A stretch of 64,000 nt of DNA, taken from assembly GCF_964204865.1 (NCBI RefSeq), contig NC_135250.1:124001-188000 (forward strand). Reading direction: 5' to 3'. The translations under genes and the position numbers were made by a program. Below are positions 49,424-58,570 of this stretch, in pieces. How positions within the stretch are numbered: position 1 is the stretch's first letter; the number at the start of each line of letters is the position of its first letter. The notes under the pieces are model-generated. The model was not told the DNA's origin and did not search any database. It saw nothing but the letters and a program-made list of their open reading frames with translations. Source of the stretch: Styela clava. Taxonomy: Eukaryota > Chordata > Ascidiacea > Stolidobranchia > Styelidae.

Positions 49424-50097
49424 TCTTACTGCACCCTCTTTTCTGACACTGTTTTATTATCTTCTTCCCTTTGTTTTGTATTTGTGTGATTGCGAGCTTG
49501 CGTGTGTGTTTCGTTGTCCCATTAACCCTTTTGATTCCCACTAGTAGTTTCTCGAGATAGTTTGAGCCCTTGAGTCATTTACTCGGATTATCTTGTTTGT
49601 ATTGCACCTTTTCCCCACCACTTGCCTGCACAAACTCACGCTCGGCGATGGGCTTTGTCCAACTTAGATGCCATATATATATATTAGTGTATACCGCTTG
49701 CCTTAGTTATCCCAATTTTAATTTGCAGTTATTGCGCACTTTTCCACGGTTTATTGGTTCGTTCGTTTTTTTTTTTTTTATCTGATCATTTTTCAAACTT
49801 TTCCTTATTATTGATTCAGAATTTCACCCCGGTTGACAGGAAAAGGCGAGCGGTAAATATAATTCAGTTAGATTTTTCCATGTTTAGAACCCATCGCCGA
49901 GTTTGCCAGCCCCTCGCCACCACTTTATATTTGTTATTTTTGCTTTCGATTTTCTTTCCTATATTCTTTGAGGGGGGCTGGCTCAGTTAGATAAGCCGTA
50001 CTCATTCTTTATAATGACTTGTTATTCTTTACATGTTCAATTTCATTTTTGTTAAGGTTAAATTCTTATTTGTATTTATTCATAAATACCGTTTTTG

Positions 50098-50130
50098 CCC
50101 CCCTGCGCGGGGGAGGCCAGGGTTACTGGC
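50098..50130 (+). other. Paired hairpins near the retrotransposon 3' end
   Basis: Two adjacent perfect stems: CCCCC (ending 50103, after which comes TGCGC) with GGGGG (50109-50113), and GCCAG (50116-50120) with CTGGC (50126-50130) around GGTTA. They lie about 42 nt before the 3' junction, a plausible position for RT recognition. Confidence 0.5.
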
Positions 50131-50147
50131 AAATGTACATGTTATTG

Positions 50148-50153
50148 AATAAA
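50148..50153 (+). promoter_or_regulatory. Polyadenylation-signal-like AATAAA
   Basis: AATAAA, 20 bp before the retrotransposon 3' end. It could direct 3' processing of the element RNA, or be part of the A-rich tail. Confidence 0.4.
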
Positions 50154-50172
50154 AGTGCATAAAAACAAAAAA

Positions 50173-50187
50173 GTTAGCATTGTTGCC
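50173..50187 (+). repeat. Right 15-bp target-site duplication
   Basis: GTTAGCATTGTTGCC, the array-consensus form. The left copy differs at one base. Confidence 0.85.
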
Positions 50188-50227
50188 TTCCAAGCAATAT
50201 TTCTGGGTTCGACTCCCGGACGACGCA
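50173..50227 (+). pseudogene. tRNA-Gly 3' part downstream of the retrotransposon
   Basis: Runs from D-loop G19 to the discriminator A. The T-arm CTGGG-TTCGACT-CCCGG is nearly intact and the anticodon loop is CTTCCAA. It completes the gene interrupted at 44535. Confidence 0.88.
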
Positions 50228-50351
50228 TGTCTCTTAATCTACTTTACCAAAATTCCAGTTAAGTTGCCTATTGCAGTAACTTTTCAGATTTACAGTTTAA
50301 ATATTTAACTGAAGGTATTTTACAGAGGGATGAGCATGACGAGAATCGTCA

Positions 50352-50423
50352 TCGTCGATGGTGTAACAGATAGCATTGTTGCCTTCAAAGCAATAGTTCC
50401 GGGTTCGACTCCCGGTCGACGCA
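50352..50423 (+). pseudogene. tRNA-Gly-like copy with anticodon TCA
   Basis: The anticodon loop reads CTTCAAA, so the anticodon would be TCA (complement of the UGA stop codon). The T-arm is intact, but the first base is T, mispairing the acceptor, and the D-loop reads AACAGATA, which breaks the A box. Most likely a decaying copy rather than a suppressor tRNA. Confidence 0.65.
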
Positions 50424-50538
50424 TTTCTCTTTCCTAAATTTCGGTTCAACTGCCTGATTGCAGTAACATTTCATATTTACAGTTCGAATAAGAAACAAAA
50501 GTTATTTAACAGCGGGATGAGTATAAATTGATTAGTCC

Positions 50539-50598
50539 GCGTCGATGGTGTAACGGTTAGCATTGTTGCCTTCCAAGCAGCGGTTCCAGGTCGACGCA
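50539..50598 (+). pseudogene. Shortened tRNA-Gly copy
   Basis: 60 bp: normal to the anticodon loop, then AGCAGCGGTTCCAGGTCGACGCA, lacking most of the T-arm. Confidence 0.75.
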
Positions 50599-50810
50599 TG
50601 TATCTCATCCTAGTTTACCCGAAATTCCAGTTCAGTTGCCTTACTGCAGTTACCGTACCGTACCTGGTTCGACTCATGCTTGGCGACGTCTCCTATCATA
50701 ATTTGCCTAAATTTTAGATTATCTAACTTATTGCAGCAATTTTTCAAATTTACAATCTTACGGATAACATGCGGTATTTTACATCGGGATCAGGAACACG
50801 GTGATCGCAC

Positions 50811-50882
50811 GCGTTGGTGGTGTAACGGTTAGCGTTGTTGCATTTCAAGCGTTAGTTCCGTGTGCGGCTCTCGGTCGACACA
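50811..50882 (+). pseudogene. Degenerate outermost tRNA-Gly copy
   Basis: Full length, but the loop is ATTTCAA, the T-arm is CCGTG-TGCGGCT-CTCGG and the 3' end is CGACACA. The B box is lost. Confidence 0.75.
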
Positions 50883-51110
50883 TGTCTCTTACTTTAGTTT
50901 ACCTATGTTTCCGATCAGTTCTGCCATATTGCAGTAGTTTTTCAAATTTACAATCTAACTTAGGGACGCACTTTATTTCATAACGATTTCAGCACGTCCT
51001 GTACCGGTCGACCAATGTCTTTTACCATAGTTTACCTGAATTTCAGGTCAGCTATTTTTTTGCAGTATTTATCCAAATTTACAATATGAAGAAGAAACAC
51101 GAGTTTTATC

Positions 51111-51299
51111 CCGGGTTCCATTATTTATCTTTTTACTTGAAAGTAAATTTTTGGCACGTTTCCACTATTGGCATAAGTAAAACTTCACTTGAAACACCTC
51201 CTGAATGTCTTGAACATTTTTATTGAATTTATACTTTATTCAGCATTTTTGATCATTATTGATATTTCCGCCAGAGGGAGCGAAAGTCTGTAGGCAAGT
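51111..51299. other. Short gap between the array edge and the LINE remnant
   Basis: AT-rich sequence with no repeat unit or ORF that I can identify. Confidence 0.4.
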
Positions 51300-53817
51300 T
51301 GTTACTAGTACAATTTTTTAAACCTTGAAAAAAGACAAATAAAAAAATTCCATGTGACAATCTTGAAAAAGAACGATAAAATGATTACGGACCAAAGTGA
51401 AATACTTAAAGAAATCCAAGATTACTATGCCAAACTTTATTTAGAATTCGACAGAAGTACTGAACTGTATAAAACAAACCATAAGTATTCCAAAATTAGA
51501 AATTAATAATGAATTGTGTAATGAAGAAATAACTGAAGGCAAAGTGTGTAAAGCGTTAGTGACATGAATAATAATAAAATTCCAGGATTGGATGGACTAC
51601 CTAGTAAATTTTATAAAAACATTTTGGTCGGAATTAAAAAAAAAAAAACTTTAATAGCAAGTTATATGCACTCATTCCAATCTGGAAAACTGAGCGACAC
51701 TCAAATTACTGGTGTGATAACTTTGGCACCAAAGAAAGATAAAGAAGAAAACATTCTAAAAAATTACAGACTCATCAGCTTATTGAATGCGGATTATAAA
51801 ATTTTGGGTAGGACATTGAAAAATCAATTAGATGAAGTGATTGATGATTTAATAAACGCAAATCAGACGGCTTTATCAAAGGGAGATATATTGAAGATAA
51901 CTTAGGATTATTAACTGATGTGATTGACATAGCTCAATATGAAAATATCCCAGGTGCTATAATCAGTCTGGATATATGCAAAGCATACGACAGCGTGTCC
52001 TGGGACTACATGTTTGAAGTTCTTAGACTTTTCGGATTTGATAAAAAATTTGTACATTAGATAAAAGTACTATATAAAAACTCCAAAAATTGTGTTATCA
52101 ATAATAATTTTTTATCAAAAAATTTCAAGATAAACAGAGGCAAATTGACTGTGCTAGCAGATGATGGCACTGTGATAACAGATGGATCTCAAGAAAGTTT
52201 AAATGCACTCTATGAAACATTATCAAAATTTAGGAAAATATCTGGTTGCGAAGTAAACATGTTGAAAACCCAAATGATGTCAATTGGCAGCATATCTAAT
52301 CCCAAAACACTGTCTTGTGGGAATGTTAATTTTACCACAAGTCAAAGTATAAAATTTTTGGGAATTGTTTTTACCTATAATATTAAGTTATTGGTCGCGA
52401 AAACTTTCCCACAGATACTAGATGAAATCAAAAATATTTTGAAAAGTTGAAAGATGAAAAACTTGACTATACTTGGAAAAATTTGCATAGTAAAATGTTT
52501 TATTCTTTCACAACTTGTATATTTTTTCAGTGTATTACCCGTGGACTTACCACAGACATTTTTGAAATCGGTCGATCACCTTATTTACAATTTTATATGG
52601 GGTTTGAATTGGGAGAGGGTCAAAAGAAAGACAATGATTGGAGTGATACAAAAGCGAGGAATGAATATGATTAATGTGCACAATTTTTGTGTTGCACAAA
52701 AAATCAAATGGCTTAAAACTTTGGTAACAGATGATAAATTTCACCCTTGAAAACAGATAGAACTGGATTATTTAGGTTATATATTGTTACCTTTGCTCAA
52801 AGGTGGATTAAATTGGAATTCTTATTTGGAAAAAATATTCCATTTTGTTCTCGGAGAAATGTTTCAGAAAATTGATATTTTTGCGAGAAATCTTTATTTG
52901 ATTGTAATTTGAATTGTCTTGATAAAAGATTGTTTATAGGAAAAACCCGTTTTTTATTCATTCGTGGTATTCCGAAGGAGTTGAATTATTTAACCATTTA
53001 GCAAATGGTAATAATTTATTTACATATTTTGAATTGTGTCAAAAATATGGAATTTAATATAGTGCATCAGAGTATACAGAATATTATCAACTGATTGGTT
53101 GTATCCTAGATGAATGGATGGATAACCTTAGCAATGTCACTTTTTATAACATGAATATAGATTCATTTATTACTGATATTATGCAAAAGAACTGCAACAA
53201 AGAAATTTATTTTCGATTAAAATAACAAACAATTCGTTTTGCCAATAAAATCTAGAGAAAAGTAGACTTTTGATTTGAATGTTTATTCCACCTTTGAATG
53301 GAACAAATGCTATACCAATGTATATTTCTCTACTATTAAAACCAAACTCCGATCTTTTCACATCAACTCATTTCATAGGGCAATTGTTTTGAATAATGTA
53401 CTATACGGATTCAATTTAGTAGTATCTAATCTGTGTGACTTCTGTAATATACAAGTTGAGAATGTTAATCACCTATTTTATGAATGTAATAACTCGTCAA
53501 TATTCTGCAATTGAACCAATGGATGTATGTAAAAGTGGAATTAATTTTGCTTTTACCAAAATTGAATGTTTTTTGGGATATTGTAGGAATTTTATTGTAG
53601 GAATTGTAGGAAAACCTCGTTCATTACGATAACTTACGTTTTATTTCTGTGTTTGTAGTGATTAATAATGTTTTTTTGCAATAATGTACATAATGACAAG
53701 TTACTTTTGTGCATATATTGATATCGGTTAATATTGTTTATTTCAGTATTGTTTTAATTGGTTAATATTGTTTATTATAATATTGTTTTATTTTATAAAA
53801 ATACAATAAAAAAAAAT
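51300..53817 (+). pseudogene. 5'-truncated L1/Tx1-type LINE, broken reverse transcriptase
   Basis: Fragments in several frames, in the order of an L1/Tx1-clade ORF2. A linker with NLEKRQIKK...ITDQSEILKEIQDYYAKLY is at about 51,320-51,470. RT start NNNKIPGLDGLPSKFYK and LKNYRLISLLNADYKILGR lie at 51,564-51,905. SLDICKAYDSVSWD (motif A) is near 51,970. LADDGTVITDGS (motif C) is at 52,160, directly after INRGK, so the RQGDP motif between them is deleted. The C-terminal part NLTILGKICIVKCFILSQL and VKRKTMIG is at 52,454-52,747, and a CDFC...HLFYEC finger lies near 53,430-53,495. The N-terminal AP endonuclease is absent. Stops, frameshifts and the deletion make it inactive. It ends in an A-run at 53,808-53,816. 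Confidence 0.85.
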
Positions 53818-54385
53818 TGAATTTGGATAGACTTCACACCTCCGGATCCAATTCCAACTCCGGATTGACAAGAAATTTCAATCTACTCCATCCAAACTCC
53901 TACTCATTTGCCCTTGGTTTTTATCTTGACTGTATCAGGACTGTTTTGATGAAATTGTTAACAGTGTAATCATTTAATTACCTACCGTCAGTAAGTTATC
54001 TGCTGACGTATCTTTTATCATTTGTATGCCTATTGTTCACTTGATTTAACGTAATGAGGAGCCTGCCCTGCCTTTCTTATCGAGACATTGTTTACATTAC
54101 AGAAAAGCCTATCTGCAATGGAACTGGATTAATCGTCAATAGGTCATGAAAGGTGGTAACACAAGATGAAGATCTCGGTTTAGATAACTCCATTCTTATT
54201 TTACATCACAATTCTATCTGGAATATATCGAAGCGTTTAGAAACTGTTGGCATAGAGAGTGCTACAATAAATAGTAGAGGAAACAAGAGTAATTTCACAT
54301 ACTCTTTGCCAAACGTGATAATAATTCAGGTTTCACTGAGAAGGGATACGGTGCACACACTCATTACCAATCTAGTAGTTTAGGT
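53818..54385. other. AT-rich DNA without a recognised gene
   Basis: Starts with a moderately GC-rich stretch containing short inverted sequences around TCCGGATCC (53,842-53,870), possibly the remnant of an older repeat into which the LINE inserted. A 76-codon open frame at 54,153-54,383 has no ATG start and no recognisable motif. Confidence 0.3.
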
Positions 54386-54420
54386 CAGGACCGGTCTTAA
54401 CTATTGATTGCGCGGGGCAC
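54386..54420 (+). mobile_element. Possible hAT transposon terminal sequence
   Basis: TCAGGACCGGTCTTAACTA followed by a GC-rich GCGCGGGGCAC resembles the ends of many animal hAT elements (CAGGGCCGG-type starts). I could not find a matching inverted end or an 8-bp duplication within the window, so this is a weak call. Confidence 0.2.
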
Positions 54421-55440
54421 AGATGGGTAGTGATAAGGACAATAAATGAAGTTTGAGACTTTACTTTGCTAAATATAAAATTACTTACGATTAAAGAAAC
54501 TATACTTTACGAGCCTTGCGCACAACCACGCCATGCTGTACATCCTCAAAATTCTGTTTTCATCACCGGACACGCTTGGTGCTAATAACTTTTTATTTAT
54601 GCAATATATCTTCGTGAATTGTTGACCACGAGTAATACTTACTCCATCAGTTCGATGAGGGGGAAGCTTCTTCCATCATTTGCCACATTTACAGGTATTG
54701 TTAAACATATTTAGTTACATCAAATACATTTTTAAGAATATTTGCTTAAAAGCAAGGTCACTCACTCAAAAATCAGAGAGATTGATCTCGGAGCGAAGAT
54801 ACTGGGGACCACTAAAATGCCAAAAGCTACTGAGACTATCTGTAACAGTGTTTGTTTTAACAGGGGTTAAAAAGAACCCCTGGGGTTCAGTAGATCTGTT
54901 TCGGAGGTTCAGGACTATGAGATGAAAATTCTGATTCTTGAAGATCTGATTGCGCTTTTAGGTATAATTGTTTAATGCGATGGGGTTCTACACGATAGCT
55001 AAAAATTTCGGAAGACGCGCGAAGGTTATAAACCACGGATCTATGATCTAGCGCGTTAGTAAATACCGATCGACGCGAGACTTGAGGTAGTTAGGTAATG
55101 GGGTAGCGTCAATACGGTCGGGGAAACAGCTACGAGGCAGCTGACCTGCACATTATTTTGAATGTTTTAATTTCATAATCATCACCTATAATCAGTGAGA
55201 GCCAGTCGAAGTGTTGGCCCCGTTCCGGTCGCAAAAGTTGCAGTCACCCCAATCCGCCTCTGCTATTAGCCGTGTTGACTCGACTTTTTCTGGAGTTTCG
55301 TGCTAGCCAATATGTGATGACTGCTTGCTTAATTTTTGACGATTTCATTCCATTCTCGGTGTTCTGGCTATGAGTGAATATCCATAAAAAATGGAAAGCT
55401 TATTTTAAAGCAGTGTAAAATCATTGTAAACTATTGCGGC
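54421..55440. other. Non-coding DNA, nothing identified
   Basis: Mixed AT-rich and moderately GC-rich sequence. The longest open frame (54,680-54,925) starts with a non-ATG codon and shows no domain. The 54,960-55,300 stretch is richer in CG and may be older transposon sequence. Confidence 0.3.
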
Positions 55441-55672
55441 CTATTATCCCAAAGTCATTTATCATTCTGCAGTGCATAAACTCGAGGAATGTCTCTGGTA
55501 AGCCGTTTCGCTGATACTTTATCTGCGTTGTTTGCTTAATTAACACTTAAATATTCAACTACAAAGTGCTCGGTTCGAACCAATTTATCAAACGGACAGA
55601 CCCACGTGATTAAGAATGGAATTGTATGAAGCACGGACAAACATATTTCACATTTTTCCAGGAACTCTAGAT

Positions 55673-55993
55673 ATGCGAACTTCACTTCGCCATATCTGTT
55701 TCCTGATCGTATCAGCCTGGACTGCTTCAAGCATCGCAGTAATAGGTATTTACTAACAAATACTTTTCGGCCATAACTTGATCGGGGATGTTTTTACCTC
55801 TGATTAAGTGTACATGACCTTGCTTGAAGTAATTTTTTTTTATTAAAAGGCTTTTTGAGTGTTATTATTCACTTTCATAGCCAGACTGTCGACCCAGATA
55901 CGGCGGTCAAGATATCCGTCAATAATAGTAGAGCACTTCAGTGGAGTCATGATGAAAAAAGCCGATGAACCTGGGCCTCGCTTGCTTTTTTAA
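55673..55993 (+). CDS. Candidate secreted peptide precursor, two coding exons
   Basis: Exon A (55662-55745) follows a good acceptor (TTTCACATTTTTCCAG) and contains ATG at 55673 encoding MRTSLRHICFLIVSAWTASS, a clear signal peptide; it ends at the donor ATAG|GTATTT. Exon B starts at 55881 after TTCACTTTCATAG. Joined in phase 1, the frame stays open for 36 more codons to TAA at 55991-55993, giving 61 residues. The mature part has dibasic sites RR (32-33) and KK (50-51) and ends ADEPGPRLLF. Intron 55746-55880 is 135 bp. A strong donor (CTCTG|GTAAGC, 55498) suggests a 5' non-coding exon ending at 55497; AATAAA at 56092 could be its poly(A) signal. I do not recognise the family. It is an ab initio model and could be chance. 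Confidence 0.38.
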
Positions 55994-56091
55994 TTGTATA
56001 TGGCGTTTTTACACCCCTTCACCTCGAACAAGACTATGTACAAACATCCACTAATATGTAAAAAAAAGTTTTATATTTTGCAATGACCGTG

Positions 56092-56097
56092 AATAAA
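56092..56097 (+). promoter_or_regulatory. AATAAA, possible poly(A) signal of the peptide gene
   Basis: Located 99 bp after the predicted stop codon at 55993, on the same strand. Confidence 0.3.
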
Positions 56098-56134
56098 TAT
56101 ATAAACCGTGCTCGTTACAATGGCTGGCTGAGCG

Positions 56135-56165
56135 TATAAAAGCTTCATGTTGGTATCAATTCCAA
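56135..56165 (+). promoter_or_regulatory. TATA-box core promoter candidate
   Basis: TATAAAAG at 56135-56142 with a pyrimidine-CA initiator-like TATCAATTCC about 20-25 bp downstream, in locally richer sequence. The transcript it would drive is not evident: the next 500 bp has no convincing exon. Confidence 0.3.
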
Positions 56166-56692
56166 TCAGAATTCAAGTATTTGTTTAAGTATTTGTGTTG
56201 ATGACATTCATAGAGATAAATAATACATTCTCCCAACAAAAATTGTCCATTGACTGATCAATAGTTACAATCAATAATTACAAAACAAAATTTGGTCAGT
56301 TTGAGTTTGAAGAACAAATTTTTCCCGTCATCGAAAAAAGATGCTCGATTTCAACAAAAAAAAAATTGCTCCATTTGTCAGTTTGAAATCGAGGAACAAA
56401 TCTCGTTGGCGTCGCTGGTGGCTCCCTTGATCTAATATTTGATCCAACCTTGCATGCAATCTGCATTCACAAGTCTTAGAGATTTCGCAATAAATTGCAT
56501 TTTTTTAATATTCGCGTTCACGAACACTTTTTCTTAGAAATCTCACAGGTGGAAGAATTTAAATATTTCACAATCACGGCAATCCTGCAATATTTGGAGA
56601 ATGTCCCCTAAAAATCTGTTAGTTAATTTAAGGAATATTTTGAATTTGAACATAAATGGCCTGAATATTCATATTTCAATTGTTTAAAAGCT
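56166..56692. other. AT-rich DNA with a short internal duplication
   Basis: Two imperfect copies of a roughly 33-bp sequence (GTCAGTTTGA followed by GAACAAAT) lie at about 56,293-56,325 and 56,377-56,410. No gene seen. Confidence 0.35.
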
Positions 56693-56902
56693 TTAGGATT
56701 CGAAGAAAAGCGCTAAGCTGATGTGACAACCATGCATGGGCGATGCATAAAAAGTAACTTTTGTTAACGGCCCAAGTCTGATCAGTTCTAAATTGATAAT
56801 TCGACGAAAATAAAAGGGCATTTGTACAAATAAGCCCCCTGTAAAACTTGATAAAATATCAGCAATGGCCAAAGATAAAAGTTGTTTTTTAATTTGTTTC
56901 AT
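56693..56902 (-). pseudogene. Possible remnant of a class A GPCR exon (TM2-TM3)
   Basis: A 69-codon minus-strand frame reads LLSLAIADILSS followed by QMPFYF and then LGPLTKVTFY. This resembles transmembrane helix 2 (the LAxAD motif) and the start of helix 3 in rhodopsin-like receptors. The cysteine that normally begins helix 3 is missing, and the frame stops before any DRY motif, so if it is a receptor it is broken or mis-read. It may also be chance hydrophobic sequence. Confidence 0.2.
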
Positions 56903-58435
56903 GACTGTCCCACACTCGACCTAGTACAAATGGGGCTGCTGCTTAGCGAGGCCTTCCAGCAAGACCCGACAATGGTTTCCGTCTGTTCGCTTGAATGGCT
57001 CAATATTACCTTGTTTGAGTTGTACAGGAAACTATAATGGCGCGAATTATGCGCCTGTAGGTCTACCCTCTGAGTCAACGCCTTCGTTCAGACAAAAACA
57101 CATTTTCGTTGCAAAAATAACTTCAATATCCCTTATCACTTCAAAATTGCAACCAATGCCGTGCAAATGCCAAGGCATTTGTTTGATATTTGTAGATGAA
57201 CATCATGTGTGTGCCGAACTTTTCGATAAACGAAATGCCTTATACCTTTTGCTGGCTTCCTTTTATTTAATTGAGTATTGCTTTTTCATATCTTTCCTCT
57301 GGACAAGTCCATAGACAAGTAAGGCTAGCTGGGCGCGTGTATCTTAGAAGATTGCAATCTTTAGGGCTAACAGCCAGCTAAATGTATTAATGACAACCGA
57401 CGTGTATTGTGTATTTCGTTTTTTTTTATGTCTGTATGGGTCTACCATCACTTTGAAAAGGTTTCAGTTTACCCTTTTTGAAGATTTTATTGAGATTGTC
57501 GGTTTCTTTTGATTTTGTTCGAAAAATTGATTTTGGCCGAACTTCCTCGTTTTATGGGGCAAAATTTAGTCACCTAAAATCGCACAAATGAGTTTTTTTT
57601 ATATAAAACAACAGTTCAGAACTGGGATCGCAAACGAAAACATTAAAATATTAGACCGTAAAAGACTATAGGCTTCATAATTGCAACTTGTAATGCCGTT
57701 CTGCCCCCCGTGGTAGAACAAGCCCGATAGCAGCGTCAGATAGATCTTCAATTGAGAGAAGTACTATCGCGGTTTCTCCGTGTGACAAGAACATATTCAA
57801 ATCTTTTGAGTCTGTCAAACCCGGGTATATTTCTTTGACTAGTGTGGGTTCAAATCAATTTTGTCGCTTTTTTTTTTTCGTTTCAGCTGACATTATACTT
57901 TTTTAGACGATTACAAAATCATGACTTATATTACCGTGAAGTACGTTTTGGTATAAATAATTTTAATACATTTTTGGATTTTGAAAAGCAGTTGTAAAAT
58001 TATCTTACTTACCACAGAATTTCATTATCTGAGACCCACGATATAAGTCTGGCCAAGGAAACCGTAAGGGTTGTTCTAGAATCTAGAGTGTATGTGAATG
58101 AAACGAGAAATCTTGTTACCATCCTGTTACTGTTCCGCCAATAATTCTCTGATCTGTTTTATACGCCAAGTTAGGTTATTGCTCAACCCTTGTTTTATTT
58201 CGCCTAAGGTGAATGGAATCGAAGAAAAAAATAAGAAAGTTAGCGATGGAGCAATAACAGTATAATTTGTTAACATATTAGTACCGAAATCCTATAATTA
58301 CACAGATTACCTTTTATGACGATTCGTGAAGCTGTATAGTATATTGATCAAATTCAATGCCCGAATGAACGAAATACATTCCACTGTGATGAAGCCGTCT
58401 TATTGACTTTCGTATCTCTAATAAATATGAAAATC
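56903..58435. other. AT-rich DNA, nothing identified
   Basis: Includes an open frame at 56,991-57,314 that starts with TTG and has no recognised motif, and many short A/T runs. Probably intergenic or intronic. Confidence 0.3.
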
Positions 58436-58570
58436 TTATTCCATTCTCGTAGAAAAATCGCCATGTTTTACGCATGATAGAATAGTACATGTCAGATCAA
58501 GCTCGAGTTTGGAGGCAATTACCACAGAATACAATATTATCACAAAAATATAAACATGTTTTAGCGGCAT
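58436..58570 (-). CDS. Small ORF with signal peptide, possible first exon
   Basis: 44 codons on the minus strand from ATG at 58570: MPLKHVYIFVIILYSVVIA is a strong signal-peptide-like stretch, followed by SKLELDLTCTILSCVKHG. A donor-like TGC|GTAAAA within it could end the exon after the second cysteine; without splicing, the frame ends at a stop at 58436. No partner exon is certain. Family unknown. Confidence 0.22.
   Translation of the reverse strand: MPLKHVYIFVIILYSVVIASKLELDLTCTILSCVKHGDFSTRME

Larger units (their letters stand above)
44536..50172 (+). mobile_element. Non-LTR retrotransposon with restriction-like endonuclease, inserted in tRNA-Gly
   Basis: A 5,637-bp element in the same orientation as the tRNA genes. 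The 5' UTR is about 600 bp, a single ORF (broken) runs 45137-49423, the 3' UTR is about 750 bp, and it ends in an A-rich tail (ATAAAAACAAAAAA). The protein carries three N-terminal zinc fingers, reverse transcriptase, a CCHC finger and a PD..D endonuclease, the architecture of the R2/NeSL/Hero group rather than of AP-endonuclease LINEs. Left flank plus right flank minus the 15-bp duplication rebuild exactly one 72-bp tRNA-Gly, so this is a clean insertion with target-site duplication. I see no apurinic endonuclease and no recognisable Ulp1-like protease domain. The clade is not settled by eye. Confidence 0.93.
49424..50172 (+). other. Retrotransposon 3' UTR and tail
   Basis: T-rich first half, including a T13 run near 49,769, then a compact structured end. 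The UTR ends in an A-rich tail joined directly to tRNA sequence. No further ORF is convincing. In R2-type elements the 3' UTR RNA is what the RT recognises, so this is the likely template-recognition region. Confidence 0.7.
50228..51110 (+). repeat. Decayed right edge of the tRNA-Gly array
   Basis: Four or five further units with increasing divergence. The copy at 50352 is nearly full length; 50539 is shortened; a bare T-arm remnant lies near 50,670; 50811 is a degenerate full-length copy; only a tRNA 3' remnant is left near 51,000. Spacer similarity (for example TTTACCT and CAAATTTACA) is still seen to about 51,100. Beyond that there is no array sequence. Confidence 0.8.

Noticed and set aside
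50352-50423. Selenocysteine tRNA (anticodon TCA)
   Set aside because: The sequence is clearly a decayed Gly array copy of 72 bp, without the long acceptor and variable arms of tRNA-Sec.
56991-57314. 107-codon plus-strand ORF
   Set aside because: No ATG at its start, no domain, composition like the flanks.
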